Shown here: piece by piece, positions 1 to 9,555 of the stretch
Numbering within the stretch: the stretch's first letter is position 1
How the letters are laid out: each line of letters opens with the position of its first letter
Assembly: GCF_010725725.1 (NCBI RefSeq)
Contig: NZ_AP022599.1
Span: forward strand, 3,348,001-3,412,000
Origin: Mycolicibacterium pulveris
Lineage (GTDB): Bacteria; Actinomycetota; Actinomycetes; Mycobacteriales; Mycobacteriaceae
DNA: 64,000 nt
Direction of reading: 5' to 3'
Made by a program: the position numbers and the translations under genes
The notes under the pieces: model-generated
Databases searched by the model: none
What the model saw: the letters and a program-made list of their open reading frames with translations, nothing else
Told to the model about the DNA's origin: nothing

Positions 1-631
1 CCTCTTCCGACACCAGCTGCAGCGACGAATCCCTAAGTGCGGCTTCCCATTCCGGAATACCGGCCCGATCACGGAGATCGGCGTAGAGGAAGTGCCCGCC
101 TGGCGCGAGCACCCTGACGACTTCGGCCAAGAACCGACGGTAGTTGGGGTAGAGGTGCGCCGCTTCGACGTTGATGACCGCGTCGAAGCTCTCGTCGGGA
201 AACGGCAGGTTCTCGGCATCGCCCTGCACGAACGACAATCCGGGCAGTTGGTGCCTGCGCTTACAGAACTCGATGCCCGCCGGGTTGAGATCCAGACCGG
301 TGTAGGACGCCGGGCGCATGGTGCGCGTGATGTAGGAGGCGGCGCCGCCGTGACCGCAACTGACCTCCAGCACCCGTTTGCCTTCAAGATCGGTCTGCGC
401 CGCCACCCGGTGGTAGAGCTGAATGCAGAGCCGGTCGGGCTCGTCCGAGGGGTCCAGCGGCAGATTCATCGGCGGATCTTCCTCATATCCCCAGTTGAGG
501 AAGAGGACTTCGTCGGTACCGAGCCGCCGGGTCACCAGGCTGTACCCGTACTTACCGATGACCTTCCCGAGGTGTCGGTGCGAGAAGTTGACGACCTTGG
601 TGACCACCGGTCGGTAAATTTGCTCAATCAT
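1..631 (-). CDS. SAM-dependent lipid O-methyltransferase, 3' end outside the window
   Basis: This is the N-terminal 210 residues of a class I methyltransferase whose C-terminus lies beyond the left edge. The glycine-rich SAM motif reads LEVSCGHGG, followed by [10 protein letters not shown] (acidic residue binding the ribose) and [14 protein letters not shown], all typical of methyltransferase family 11. The N-terminal part ([10 protein letters not shown], then LNWGYEEDP) resembles mycobacterial lipid methyltransferases of the Rv2952 and GPL fatty-acid/rhamnosyl O-methyltransferase group. That assignment is from memory of the family and the exact substrate is inferred. The ATG at 629-631 follows CTGGAG at a suitable distance. 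It diverges from the acyltransferase gene starting at 720, so the two probably share one control region and one pathway. Confidence 0.85.
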   Translation of the reverse strand, partial: MIEQIYRPVVTKVVNFSHRHLGKVIGKYGYSLVTRRLGTDEVLFLNWGYEEDPPMNLPLDPSDEPDRLCIQLYHRVAAQTDLEGKRVLEVSCGHGGAASYITRTMRPASYTGLDLNPAGIEFCKRRHQLPGLSFVQGDAENLPFPDESFDAVINVEAAHLYPNYRRFLAEVVRVLAPGGHFLYADLRDRAGIPEWEAALRDSSLQLVSEE

Positions 632-719
632 CGGCTCCAGTATTTCAGGCGCACGACATAATGTCTGCGGCAGGTGCGAAGTGCGCACGGGTCGGAGAGA
701 ATCGGAGAGAAGAGGTGAC

Positions 720-2114
720 GTGAGGTTCGGCGATGCCCAACCCGAGTCGAGATCCGGCCTCCCCGCCAGCGGTGACCCCACGGTCGACAACACGTTGGCC
801 TACATGGACCAGGCGTCATATCTGTGGGTACGGGTCAGCGGCCACGTCCACGGTATCCAGTGCACGTGGGTGTATCCACGCGACGTCGACCTCGACGGAT
901 TGCGCCGGCTGCGCGACAACCTCGCCTACGGCCTGTTGGGACGCCGGGTCGAGCCGTCCCCGTTTCCGTTCGGACGACACCGCTGGGTGGCGTGCCACGA
1001 GGCGCCGGAGATCGACATCGCCGAACCGGCCCGCGCGCGTACCGCGGTCGCGGAGTGGGTCGACGAACGCGCACAGGTGCCAGTCGACCCGGAGTTCGGT
1101 CCGGGTTGGCACCTCGGGGTCCTTCCGATCGAGAACTATGGCGGGGCGGTCAGTTTGGTGGCCTCCCACACCGTGGTCGACGGGCTCGGCCTGTGTCTTG
1201 CGGTCGCGGACGCGGCCAAGGGGGTACGGCACGACTTCGGTTATCCACCGCCGGGTTCTCGCGCCAGAAGGCAAGCCTGGACGGAGGATGCCCGCCGGGC
1301 CGCACGCGACCTACCGCGAGTCGCCCGCGCGCTCGGCGCCACGGTGAAGCTGGGGGTTCGCGACCTGCCCGACCTCGTCAAGCAGAGGCCCGCGCGGCCC
1401 CGTCGCAGCCGCGAGCCCGACCGGCCGGCAGTGGTGCCCACCGCGACCGTCTACATCGATCTGGCCGACTGGGACGCCTGCGCCGAGCGGCTGCACGGCA
1501 CGAGCAACGCGCTCATCGCCGGGTTCGCGGCGCAGCTGGGACGGCGATTCGGGCGGGTGCGCGCCGCAGACAACTTCGTCACCTTGTCGTATCCGGTCAA
1601 CGACCGCACCGAAAACGACTTGCGCGCCAACGCGATCAAGGGCATCGACTTCGCCGTCGATCCCGGCCCGGTGACGTCGGACCTTCGCGACATGCGCAAC
1701 ACGATCAAGCAGGCGCTCGTCGAGGGGATGGGCAAGTTCAAGGACTTCGAGCGCGTCTTCCCGCTGGTTCCGATGGTCCCCACAGGGTTGGTGAAGAAGG
1801 TGCCGCTGGGCGCGATGAACTCCGCTGACCTGCAGGTCGGCTGCTCGAACCTCGGTGAACTCGACCCTGCGGTGGCCTATGCCGACGGCACCGAAGCCGA
1901 GACCGTCTCGTTTCGGATGGTGGAGCAGAACCTGACGACAAAAAGCCCCGAACTCGCCGGGGGCGAGCTCAATTTGGGAACCGGGAGAATCAACGGCAAG
2001 CTCTTCCTCAATATCCGCGCCTACCAGCCGGGCGGCGACAACTCGCGACAAAAACTGCGTGAACTCGTCGCTGCCACGCTTGCCGACTTCGACCTGACCG
2101 GCGTCATCGAATAG
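720..2114 (+). CDS. condensation-type acyltransferase (PapA/WS-DGAT superfamily)
   Basis: The 464-residue protein carries an HxxxDG active-site motif (H150-TVV-D154-G), the hallmark of CoA-dependent acyltransferases of the condensation superfamily, which includes polyketide-associated PapA proteins and wax-ester/DGAT enzymes. The His would deprotonate the acceptor hydroxyl. No transmembrane segment is visible, so it should act in the cytosol or at the inner membrane face. The GTG at 720 is chosen because AGAAGAGG lies just upstream; an in-frame GTG at 681 would add 13 Arg-rich residues. Its stop overlaps the stop of the convergent glycosyltransferase by 11 bp. Context (methyltransferase, glycosyltransferase, MmpL) suggests that it acylates a sugar or lipid backbone of an envelope glycolipid. 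The acyl donor and acceptor are unknown. Confidence 0.75.
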   Translation: MRFGDAQPESRSGLPASGDPTVDNTLAYMDQASYLWVRVSGHVHGIQCTWVYPRDVDLDGLRRLRDNLAYGLLGRRVEPSPFPFGRHRWVACHEAPEIDIAEPARARTAVAEWVDERAQVPVDPEFGPGWHLGVLPIENYGGAVSLVASHTVVDGLGLCLAVADAAKGVRHDFGYPPPGSRARRQAWTEDARRAARDLPRVARALGATVKLGVRDLPDLVKQRPARPRRSREPDRPAVVPTATVYIDLADWDACAERLHGTSNALIAGFAAQLGRRFGRVRAADNFVTLSYPVNDRTENDLRANAIKGIDFAVDPGPVTSDLRDMRNTIKQALVEGMGKFKDFERVFPLVPMVPTGLVKKVPLGAMNSADLQVGCSNLGELDPAVAYADGTEAETVSFRMVEQNLTTKSPELAGGELNLGTGRINGKLFLNIRAYQPGGDNSRQKLRELVAATLADFDLTGVIE

Positions 2115-3354
2115 TGCGGGCTGCCTTTTCGAGCAGATCGGCTGCAGCGCAGACGCTCGCGGCGGGTTTGGTCATCTGAGTGGCCACGTCACGTGCGCGG
2201 GCGAGGTAGTTGGGCTTAAGGATGGTCCGGAGGGCGTCGAGCAGCGAATCGCGCGTTGTGCGCGAAAAGCGTAGTCCCGCACCGACTTCCAATCGCTTGA
2301 CCTGAGCGGCCCACACCGGCTGATCGGCGCCCACCCACAGAATCAACGTGGGTACCCCCGCCCGCACCCCGGCGGCAGTGGTTCCCGAACCGCCGTGGTG
2401 GACGACCGCGCGACAAAGGGGAAACATCGCCGCGTGGTTGACGGCGTTCACGAGCTTGACGTGGTCACCCTGCGCGTTGAGCGTGGATTCGCTGAGCTCC
2501 CAGACGCCCGTGGCGATCAGCGCCCGCTCGCCGAGCTCGGCGCAGACGTCGGTGATCATCGCGATGGCGTCATCCGGAGACTGCACCGGCATGCTGCCGA
2601 ACCCGAAATAGATCGGCGGCGTGCCCGCGGCGATCCAGGACGCCACCTCGTCGTCGGTGTCTGCCCCCAGCTCCACCGTCAACGAGCCGATCAACGGCCG
2701 GCGACCGCCCCATTCCTCGGACAGGCGTGGGAAGAACACCTCGTCGTAGGCCTGGATCTCCAGTGCCCCGCCCTCCACGATGCGTCGCGCCGCACGCACG
2801 GTCGACTTCGGCAGACCAAGATCGCGTCGTTGCGCGTCATCTGCCTCCTTCAGCGCGCGCCAGTGCGCCCACTCGGCCACCGCCCATACGGGTCGGACCA
2901 ATTGGGACGGCAACGGCAGCGGAAGGGCTTGGCTGTTGGCGCGGGCCGGGAAATAATGGAAGGCCGCCAACGGGATGCCGTAATACTCGGCGACGTTGGC
3001 CGCGACCTCCTGGTACGTCGTGCCGGTGAGGATCAGATCAGCCCCCTCGGCAAGGGGCGTCAGCGTCGCGCTCATCTCGGCCCAGCCCTGGGTGATGTAC
3101 TCCCTGAGCTCCCGCAGCGCGGTCAGCGGGTTCTGAATCTTCCAGTACTTGCGGAAGATGTCGGCGTCGAGCTGTTGTTGCGAGTCCACCCCGTAGGCAA
3201 CCGCCGGCGGCAGGCCTGCCCTGGCGACAAACGAGACGAGGTTGGGCGGAACGGCCAGGCGCACGTCGTGTCCGCGGCGAAGCAGCTCCAGGCTGACAGC
3301 CGCGCAGGGCTCGATGTCGCCACGGGTCCCGTGGACCGCGACCACGAACCTCAT
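2104..3354 (-). CDS. GT1-family glycosyltransferase, GPL/rhamnosyltransferase-like
   Basis: The 416-residue protein is a GT-B fold UGT-like transferase. It opens with MRFVVAVHGTRGDIEP, the N-terminal signature of Gtf enzymes (Gtf1-3, Rv1524/Rv1526c type). The nucleotide-sugar site is in the C-terminal half: FGFGSMP, then HHGGSGTTAAGVRAGVP near residues 317-333, followed by ADQPVWA where the D/Q pair normally contacts the sugar. It probably transfers a deoxyhexose from an NDP-sugar to a lipid or lipopeptide in the cytoplasm. Family membership is clear; donor and acceptor are inferred from neighbouring methyltransferase, acyltransferase and exporter genes. It is convergent with the acyltransferase gene and divergent from mmpL. 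Confidence 0.88.
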   Translation of the reverse strand: MRFVVAVHGTRGDIEPCAAVSLELLRRGHDVRLAVPPNLVSFVARAGLPPAVAYGVDSQQQLDADIFRKYWKIQNPLTALRELREYITQGWAEMSATLTPLAEGADLILTGTTYQEVAANVAEYYGIPLAAFHYFPARANSQALPLPLPSQLVRPVWAVAEWAHWRALKEADDAQRRDLGLPKSTVRAARRIVEGGALEIQAYDEVFFPRLSEEWGGRRPLIGSLTVELGADTDDEVASWIAAGTPPIYFGFGSMPVQSPDDAIAMITDVCAELGERALIATGVWELSESTLNAQGDHVKLVNAVNHAAMFPLCRAVVHHGGSGTTAAGVRAGVPTLILWVGADQPVWAAQVKRLEVGAGLRFSRTTRDSLLDALRTILKPNYLARARDVATQMTKPAASVCAAADLLEKAARTIR

Positions 3355-3574
3355 CGGCGGGGCTTTCCCATGGCGGACACGCCCCGATTAGAGCACAGGG
3401 GCCGGCGGGCAGCGGCGTCCAGAGGCGCTCGAGACCGGCGTCGGCCGCCTGTGAGGCGCCCGTGCCCAGCGACTGGCGCACCAGCCACAACCGGTGATAG
3501 GAGCAGGTCAGCAGGCCCGTTGGGCAAACTTCATAGGCGGCGAACTTGGCGTCGTAGCCGTGTAGCCTTAACTA

Positions 3575-6500
3575 GTGTTTTCGCGCGCCAAATTCAGCGG
3601 TGCGTTGCAGGGAGGATTTTTTCCAGCCCTGGGCAAGCTGGTCGTCCGTCACCCCCTGCTGGTGATTGCTGCCTGGCTGGTCCTGGTGGGCACCCTGCTG
3701 TTGTCGGTGCCCCCGTTGCTGGAGGTGGCGGCCAGGAAGCCGCCCCCATTGTTGCCGGAGAGCTCCGAGGTGCTGGCCGCCGGCGACGCCATGCAGGACG
3801 CGTTCGACGAGGCAGGCGCGGGAAACGCCGCGATCGTCGTCCTGACGAACAAGAACGGGCTGACCAAACGAGACGAGCAGACCTACCGGACGCTGGTGGA
3901 ACGGCTCAACGCCGACACCGAGCACGTGATCGGGACGCAGGACTTCATCAGCATTCCCGAACTGCGTCCGGTGATGACCAGCGAGGACAATAAGGCCTGG
4001 CAGCTGCCCGCCAGCCTGCACGGCACGATGGGCCTCGCTGACGGCCAGAAGGCCTACTCCGGGTTCCGCGAAATCGTCGACGAAGTCACCGCGGGCACCA
4101 CGCTCACGCCGCACATGGTCGGCGGCGCCGCGACGCTGGAAGACCTCAACGAATACGGCGTCCGCGATCAACACGTCGTCGAGATCGCCACGGTGCTGAT
4201 CGTGCTGACCATCCTGATCCTGGTCTACCGCAACGTCGTGGCGATGATCATGCCCTTGCTGATGATCGCCGTCTCGCTCGGGGTGGCCCAGGCCGCCGTG
4301 GCCGGCCTCGGTGACCTGGGACTGCTCGGGCTGGGGCCGCAGACGTTGGTGCTGATGACCGCGGTGATGATTGGCGCGGGTGTCGACTACGCCATCTTTC
4401 TGTTCACTCGCTATCACGAGTACATCCGCACCGGCTTGAGTTCAGACGAGGCGGTGATCTCCGCCCTCGGATCGATCGGAAAGGTGATCGCGGGATCCGC
4501 GGGAACCACCGCGCTCGCGTTCTACGGATTGGCCTTCACTCAGCTGGCCGTCTTCTCCACCGTCGGCCCCGCGCTGTCGGTCACCGTCATCGTGGGCTTT
4601 CTCGCGTCGATCACGCTGCTGCCCGCGATGGTCACGCTCGTCGGCCGTCGCGGCTGGGTCAAACCGCGCAAGGACCTGACCGGCCCGTGGTGGCGGCGAT
4701 CCGGGCAGCACATCGTGCGCCGGCCGCTCACGCACCTGGCCGCCAGCTTGGTGATCCTGATCGCCCTGGCCGCCTGCGCGTCTTTGATCACCTACAACTA
4801 CGACGACAGAAAGAACCTGCCCGCCGACGCCGAAAGCAACCTCGGCTACGACGCTTTGGCCGAGCACTTCCCGGTCAGCAGCACGGTCCCGCAGTTCCTC
4901 TTCATCCAGTCGTCCAAGAATCTGCGTAGCCCCAGGGCGCTGGCGATCATGGAGGAGATGGCGCACCGGATCAGCCAGCTGCCCGATATCGACATGGTGC
5001 GCGGCATCACCAGACCCACCGGCCAAGTCATCGAACAGGCCAAAGCCACCTATCAGGCCGGCGAAGTGGGAAGCAAACTGGGCCAGGCGTCTGATCTCAT
5101 CACCGAGAACGATGCGAACCTGGACTTGCTGGCCGGCGGGTCGCACAAACTCGCCGACACGCTCGACCAACTCCGCGACAGCGTGGTCGGCGGGGTCATC
5201 ACGGTGCGGCCGCTGGTGAACGCCCTGGCCGCGATGCAACAACAGTTCGGCGGATCGAAGACACTCGACGAAATCGACAAGACGGCGACGTTGGTCGAGA
5301 ACATGCGTTCCCTCGGCGAGGCGATCGGCGTCAACACCACCCGGATCACCGATATCCACGCCTGGGCGACTCCCATGGTCAACGCCCTCAACGCCAACCC
5401 GGCCTGCGACGTCGATCCCGGTTGCGTCGCTTCGCGCCAGGATCTGCGCGAGCTCACCGCGCCGGAGAACGCCGCGACGGTACAACGAATCGCCGAACTC
5501 GGTCGCGAGCTCGAAGGCACCGAGGGCACCCAAACCCTTGACGAGACCCTGCGCTCCGTGAGCGAGAGCATGGAGACCGCGACCGACGCGGCCCGTCAGC
5601 TGGGGATGGACAAGCCGGGCAACGTGGCACAGCAGCTCGCCACCGTCGAACAGGGGGCGAACCTGCTCGCCGATTCGAGCCGTGCGCTCGCGATCGGCAC
5701 TCAGCTTCTGGTCAACCAGACCAAGGTGATGGGCGGCGGATTGGATCAGGCTTCGGCGTTCCTGGAGGCCATGAGGCGCGATTCGGCCGACCCGCCGATG
5801 TCCGGGTTCCACATTCCGCCGCAGATTCTTACCCAGCCGGAATTCCAAAAGGCCGCATCGCTTTTCATTTCGCCGGACGGTCACTCGGCGCGTTTTCTGG
5901 TGCAGACGGCGCTGGACCCGTTCGGCACCGAAGCAATGGACCAGGTCGCGGAGGTCATCGACGCAGCCGAAAGTGCGCGACCCAACACGATTCTGGCCGA
6001 CGCCGATATCTCGATGGTGGGATTCTCCTCCGTGCAGAACGAGATCCGCGGTTACTACAGCGGCGACGTCAAGCTGATCATGATCTTCACCCTCGTCGTC
6101 GTGTTCGTGGTCCTGATCCTGTTGCTGCGTTCCCTCATCGCGCCGCTCTACCTCGTCGGAACGGTCGTGTTGTCCTACCTGTCGGCACTTGGGATCGGGG
6201 TGGTGTTCTTCCAGTTCATCCTCGGACAGGACATGGCATGGAGCGTGCCGGGAATGACGTTCCTGGTCTTGGTGGCGGTCGGGGCCGACTACAACCTTCT
6301 GCTCATTTCTCGTATTCGCGACGAGGCGCATCTCGGTATGGGGCCCGCGGTCGTGCGCACCATCGGCGCGACCGGTGGCGTGATCACCTCGGCGGGCCTG
6401 ATCTTCGCGGCGTCGATGTTCGGCCTGACCTTCAGCAGCCTCGCCGCTCTCGTGCAAGTCGGCTTCGTCATCGGGGTGGGCCTGCTGCTGGACACCTTCG

Positions 6501-6769
6501 TCGTGCGCACCGTCACCGTGCCCGCGATCGCCGTCCTGCTCGGAAACCTCAACTGGTGGCCGTCGAAACCACCAGCCCTCGTCAAGAAGGACGACCAACA
6601 GCCCCCGCAGCCCCCGGAGGAACCACCGACCGAGGTACTCAGCACGGTTCCGGCCGAGTCGATGGCGAGACGGAGCGTCGGCGCCCGGCGCCCGACAAGG
6701 ACGACGGGCCGGTTCGCCAAGCCGCATCGATCACCCGCGCGGCCGGTGGGATCGGGTGTGACGTACTGA
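3575..6769 (+). CDS. MmpL-family RND lipid exporter
   Basis: The 1,064-residue protein has the MmpL layout. TM1 is at about residues 27-49, followed by a large periplasmic domain, TM2-6 starting near 203, a second and longer periplasmic domain (about 410-825) and TM7-12 (about 830-985), then a cytosolic Pro/Arg-rich tail. The proton-relay pairs are intact: D271-Y272 in GVDYAIFL and D905-Y906 in GADYNLLL, the counterparts of the MmpL3 Asp-Tyr pairs. MmpL proteins move lipids across the inner membrane using proton motive force. No MmpS partner is adjacent. The start is a GTG at 3575 with no strong Shine-Dalgarno. Its neighbours suggest export of the glycolipid made by this region; the long second periplasmic loop, with many coiled-coil-like stretches, resembles MmpL10-type proteins. 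Confidence 0.92.
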   Translation: MFSRAKFSGALQGGFFPALGKLVVRHPLLVIAAWLVLVGTLLLSVPPLLEVAARKPPPLLPESSEVLAAGDAMQDAFDEAGAGNAAIVVLTNKNGLTKRDEQTYRTLVERLNADTEHVIGTQDFISIPELRPVMTSEDNKAWQLPASLHGTMGLADGQKAYSGFREIVDEVTAGTTLTPHMVGGAATLEDLNEYGVRDQHVVEIATVLIVLTILILVYRNVVAMIMPLLMIAVSLGVAQAAVAGLGDLGLLGLGPQTLVLMTAVMIGAGVDYAIFLFTRYHEYIRTGLSSDEAVISALGSIGKVIAGSAGTTALAFYGLAFTQLAVFSTVGPALSVTVIVGFLASITLLPAMVTLVGRRGWVKPRKDLTGPWWRRSGQHIVRRPLTHLAASLVILIALAACASLITYNYDDRKNLPADAESNLGYDALAEHFPVSSTVPQFLFIQSSKNLRSPRALAIMEEMAHRISQLPDIDMVRGITRPTGQVIEQAKATYQAGEVGSKLGQASDLITENDANLDLLAGGSHKLADTLDQLRDSVVGGVITVRPLVNALAAMQQQFGGSKTLDEIDKTATLVENMRSLGEAIGVNTTRITDIHAWATPMVNALNANPACDVDPGCVASRQDLRELTAPENAATVQRIAELGRELEGTEGTQTLDETLRSVSESMETATDAARQLGMDKPGNVAQQLATVEQGANLLADSSRALAIGTQLLVNQTKVMGGGLDQASAFLEAMRRDSADPPMSGFHIPPQILTQPEFQKAASLFISPDGHSARFLVQTALDPFGTEAMDQVAEVIDAAESARPNTILADADISMVGFSSVQNEIRGYYSGDVKLIMIFTLVVVFVVLILLLRSLIAPLYLVGTVVLSYLSALGIGVVFFQFILGQDMAWSVPGMTFLVLVAVGADYNLLLISRIRDEAHLGMGPAVVRTIGATGGVITSAGLIFAASMFGLTFSSLAALVQVGFVIGVGLLLDTFVVRTVTVPAIAVLLGNLNWWPSKPPALVKKDDQQPPQPPEEPPTEVLSTVPAESMARRSVGARRPTRTTGRFAKPHRSPARPVGSGVTY

Positions 6770-6789
6770 CCGGTTAACGCCTACCGGGT

Positions 6790-7584
6790 CTAACCGGCCT
6801 CGGCGGCGAGGCGGTATCTGCGGACGGCCAGCGGTCCGAACACCGCGGCGAGCGCAAGGAACCAGACGACGGTCAATGTCAACGGTAAGACGGGTGAGGT
6901 CCCTTCGACGAAGGCCCGCATCGAGTCGATCGCCACCGACATCGGTTGGTATTGAATCAAGGGCTGCATCCACGATGGGTACATCCCGACCGGGGCCACG
7001 CCGGAGCTGGCGAACACCAGTCCGACGGATCCTGTTGCGAGATAGGTGAACACGGCGTTGACGTTGGGTCCCGCCGAGAGGGCGAATGTCAGGATGACGG
7101 TGGAGAACACGAGGACCACGAGAACCGGCACCAGCAGGAAAGGAATCACCGCGATCCAGCCGCTGGCGAATCGAAGGCCGAGCGCGACACCGACGGCGGT
7201 GATCAGTGCGGCGGCCACCAGTGTGCGCACGGCCTCGGCGATGAGCCTGCCGACGATCACGCTGGCCCGGTGCACCGGAAAGGTCCACCAGCGGCTGAGC
7301 AGGCCGCTGGCTCGTTCGAAGGGAACGGAAAAGCCCGCGCCGAGCGCACCGAACATTCCACCGGCCAATGCGCACATCGGCACCAACGCCTGGAGGTTGT
7401 CGGTGCCGGAAATCGCCACCATCGACTCGCCGACGAGCAGGTAGTAGACGAGCAGCAGCAGCGTCGGAAGCAACAGGCTCTGAATCGGAATCGCGGGCAT
7501 GTTCCGCCAGTGGTTGGCGTGCCGGCCGGCGAACAACAGGCTCTCGGTGAGCAGCGAGGACCGAGGCGACGCGCTGGGGTTCAC
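6790..7584 (-). CDS. ABC-2 type permease, DrrC-like
   Basis: The 264-residue protein has six predicted membrane segments and the ABC-2 membrane family pattern (PFERASGLLSRWWTFPVHR in the cytosolic loop). GTG at 7584 is taken as the start because GTGA overlaps the stop of the upstream permease by 4 bp, a sign of translational coupling. With the permease at 7581-8324 and the ATPase at 8321-9253 it forms a DrrABC-like exporter. In M. tuberculosis the drrABC products help to move PDIM/PGL lipids. Here the substrate is probably the glycolipid of this locus, which would mean that two export systems (MmpL and Drr) sit side by side, as in PDIM-type loci. The last gene of the operon; its 3' end faces the mmpL stop 20 bp away. 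Confidence 0.88.
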   Translation of the reverse strand: MNPSASPRSSLLTESLLFAGRHANHWRNMPAIPIQSLLLPTLLLLVYYLLVGESMVAISGTDNLQALVPMCALAGGMFGALGAGFSVPFERASGLLSRWWTFPVHRASVIVGRLIAEAVRTLVAAALITAVGVALGLRFASGWIAVIPFLLVPVLVVLVFSTVILTFALSAGPNVNAVFTYLATGSVGLVFASSGVAPVGMYPSWMQPLIQYQPMSVAIDSMRAFVEGTSPVLPLTLTVVWFLALAAVFGPLAVRRYRLAAEAG

Positions 7585-8324
7585 TGTGTCCGCCGTTGCA
7601 TCCGCAGCGCGATCGCACCGAACACCACGAGCAGGCCCACAGACCATGCCAGGGTGGCCGCCAGGTTGATGCCCGAAACGTTGCCGAGGGCAAGCCCGCG
7701 CAGCGTCTCGGTCACGTGCGAGACAGGCTGGTGCCGCACGAAGGGCTCGATCCAGTCCGGGAACGCCGAAACCGGCGCCATACCCGTGGAAAGCAGGACC
7801 AGGAGCAGTTGCGGAATGAGAAGAAGCTGGCTCACCGCATCCAGCGTGTAGCCGTAGGACCCCATCGCGTCCGCGCCCAGGGACAAGGCGAGTGTCAGCA
7901 GCAGCGCAACCGCGACAAACGCCGCTGCGTAAAACGCGCCGCCCATCATCCGGAACCCGAACAGATAGGCGGTGGCGATGGCCGCCGCGATGGCGAGGGC
8001 GCCGCGGAACAGGCAGTACAGCATCCGGGCCATCAGCGGGGCGGCGGCGCTGATGGCCAGCGTGTGCAGCCGGACACCGATCCCGAGCCGACGGTCTTTC
8101 GCGGCTCGCTCGGTGGTGGTCAGCGCGCCGAAGAGCATCGACTGGACGACCACGGCAGGCACGATGTACTGGGGGTAGCTCATGCCGCCGGTGTTGATCA
8201 CGTTCTGCAGGGCGAAGGTGAAGCCCAGGAAGGTGACGATCGGCGTCGCCACCCCGAACAGCAGGTCATGATCGCGCAGTGAGGAAAGCACCACGCGCTC
8301 GGTCAGCACGGTGACCGCGGTCAT
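7581..8324 (-). CDS. ABC-2 type permease, DrrB-like
   Basis: The 247-residue protein has about six hydrophobic segments and the ABC-2 permease family features, including the loop TTERAAKDRRLGIGVRLHTL, which matches the coupling region that contacts the ATPase. The ATG at 8324 is chosen because it overlaps the ATPase stop as ATGA; a much longer upstream frame exists but has no membrane-protein character. It sits between the ATPase and a second permease in a three-gene operon with 4-bp overlaps at both junctions, implying stoichiometric translation of one complex. Two separate permeases plus one ATPase is the DrrA-DrrB-DrrC arrangement. Confidence 0.88.
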   Translation of the reverse strand: MTAVTVLTERVVLSSLRDHDLLFGVATPIVTFLGFTFALQNVINTGGMSYPQYIVPAVVVQSMLFGALTTTERAAKDRRLGIGVRLHTLAISAAAPLMARMLYCLFRGALAIAAAIATAYLFGFRMMGGAFYAAAFVAVALLLTLALSLGADAMGSYGYTLDAVSQLLLIPQLLLVLLSTGMAPVSAFPDWIEPFVRHQPVSHVTETLRGLALGNVSGINLAATLAWSVGLLVVFGAIALRMQRRTQ

Positions 8325-9253
8325 ACCGTGACACTCGACGGGGTCAGGTGCAAGAACACCTCGTCCAACGACGGCTTGCGAAGCGATATGTCCAGCAGCT
8401 CGATTTCCAGCTGTTCGATCCGGCGCAGCACCATGACCAGCGTCGCCGCACCGTCGCGGGCCGGCACCGACACGGTGTTGGCGGCCGCGTCGATCTCGGC
8501 ACCCTCGATGTCGGCGACCAAGCCGAACACCCGGTTCAGATCGGCCGGGTTGAGCGGGGTCACCTCGCAGTAGCCGAAACCCATGCGGCGCTTGAGGTCC
8601 TCGGCCGTCCCGCGGGCGACGACGCGCCCGCCGTCGAGAATGACGACGGAATCGCTGAGCACGTCGGCTTCGTCGAGATACTGCGTGGTCAGCAGGACGG
8701 TGATGTTCTGAGCTTTCAACGACGCCACCAACGCCCACACGTCGCGGCGGCTGCGCGGGTCCAAACCGGTGGTGGGTTCGTCGAGGAACAGCACCCGGGG
8801 TGGAACCACCAGGGCGGCCGCGATGTCGATGCGGCGCCGCATGCCCCCCGAATAGGTGAACACCGGGCGGTCGGCGGCCTGGCGCATGTCGAACCGCTCG
8901 ATCAGCTCCTCGGCGCGCTGACGCGCCTCCTGGCGACGCAGCCCGCGCAGCCGCCCGAACAGCACGAGGTTCTCGCGGCCGGTGAGCACCTGGTCCAGGG
9001 CCGCATCTTGGGCGGTCAGCCCGATGCTCTCCCGTACCTGCCCGGGCTGCCGGACGACGTCGAAGCCCGAAACCACTGCTCGACCAGCGGTTGGGCGCAG
9101 CAAAGTCGCCAGAATCTTGACGAGCGTCGTCTTGCCGGCGCCGTTATGGCCAAGCAAAGCGCAGACCGACCCCGTGGGCACGAAAAAACTGACGTCCCGC
9201 AAAGCGGACACCGACCCGTCGAAGGTCTTGGCTACGCCATCTAGCTCGATCAC
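8321..9253 (-). CDS. ABC transporter ATPase, DrrA-like
   Basis: From the GTG at 9253 the protein is 310 residues. It has Walker A GHNGAGKTT (about 35-43), signature YSGGMRRRID, Walker B LFLDEPTTGLDP and an H-loop replaced by LLTTQYLDEAD, where Gln stands in the usual His position as in other DrrA-type daunorubicin/lipid ATPases. The DrrA-type C-terminal extension ends in KPSLDEVFLHLT, also typical. It powers the two downstream permeases. A longer frame begins at 9400 but its first 49 residues are Trp/Arg-rich and unlike the family, so the shorter start is preferred. No clear Shine-Dalgarno precedes it, so it may be leaderless. Divergent from the methyltransferase at 9556. Confidence 0.9.
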   Translation of the reverse strand: MIELDGVAKTFDGSVSALRDVSFFVPTGSVCALLGHNGAGKTTLVKILATLLRPTAGRAVVSGFDVVRQPGQVRESIGLTAQDAALDQVLTGRENLVLFGRLRGLRRQEARQRAEELIERFDMRQAADRPVFTYSGGMRRRIDIAAALVVPPRVLFLDEPTTGLDPRSRRDVWALVASLKAQNITVLLTTQYLDEADVLSDSVVILDGGRVVARGTAEDLKRRMGFGYCEVTPLNPADLNRVFGLVADIEGAEIDAAANTVSVPARDGAATLVMVLRRIEQLEIELLDISLRKPSLDEVFLHLTPSSVTV

Positions 9254-9555
9254 AGATTCACGATACCGTTGATAGAAAGGTTCTCGAACCGGAACCGGTC
9301 GACGCCATCCTCTCATCGAGCAACCAGTGACGGGCGCCGGCCACTGCGCTGTCCAGCAACCAGACCAGGGTCGGAGCCCGGTACGGTGCATCCGTCGCAC
9401 TCAAACGGCGTGGTGTGCCCACGAGGTGGTGAGAACGCGTCATGGGATTCGCACCGCGAACAGCCGTCCGCGCCCGGCCCGCTGAGATAGCCTACGGTGC
9501 GATCTATCAGGGCGAATAGGCGTATAGGATCGGCGCGCGGATTGTCGGGAGGAAG
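9254..9555. other. divergent intergenic region
   Basis: This 302-bp gap separates the ABC exporter operon from the methyltransferase-glycosyltransferase pair and should hold promoters for both directions. The right-hand gene has a clear ribosome site (GGGAGGAAG directly before ATG 9556). Upstream of it is an A/T-rich stretch (ATAGGCGTATAGGAT, around 9516-9530) that could hold a -10 element. No credible gene or repeat was seen inside. Confidence 0.4.

Noticed and set aside
2395..3993. 532-codon open frame over the GT1 gene and the mmpL start
   Set aside because: It overlaps two well-supported genes in other phases and shows no family motif.
4442..6727. 761-codon open frame antisense to mmpL
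   Set aside because: It mirrors the MmpL coding phase, is rich in Asp/Arg/His as expected for a shadow in high-GC DNA, and has no domain.
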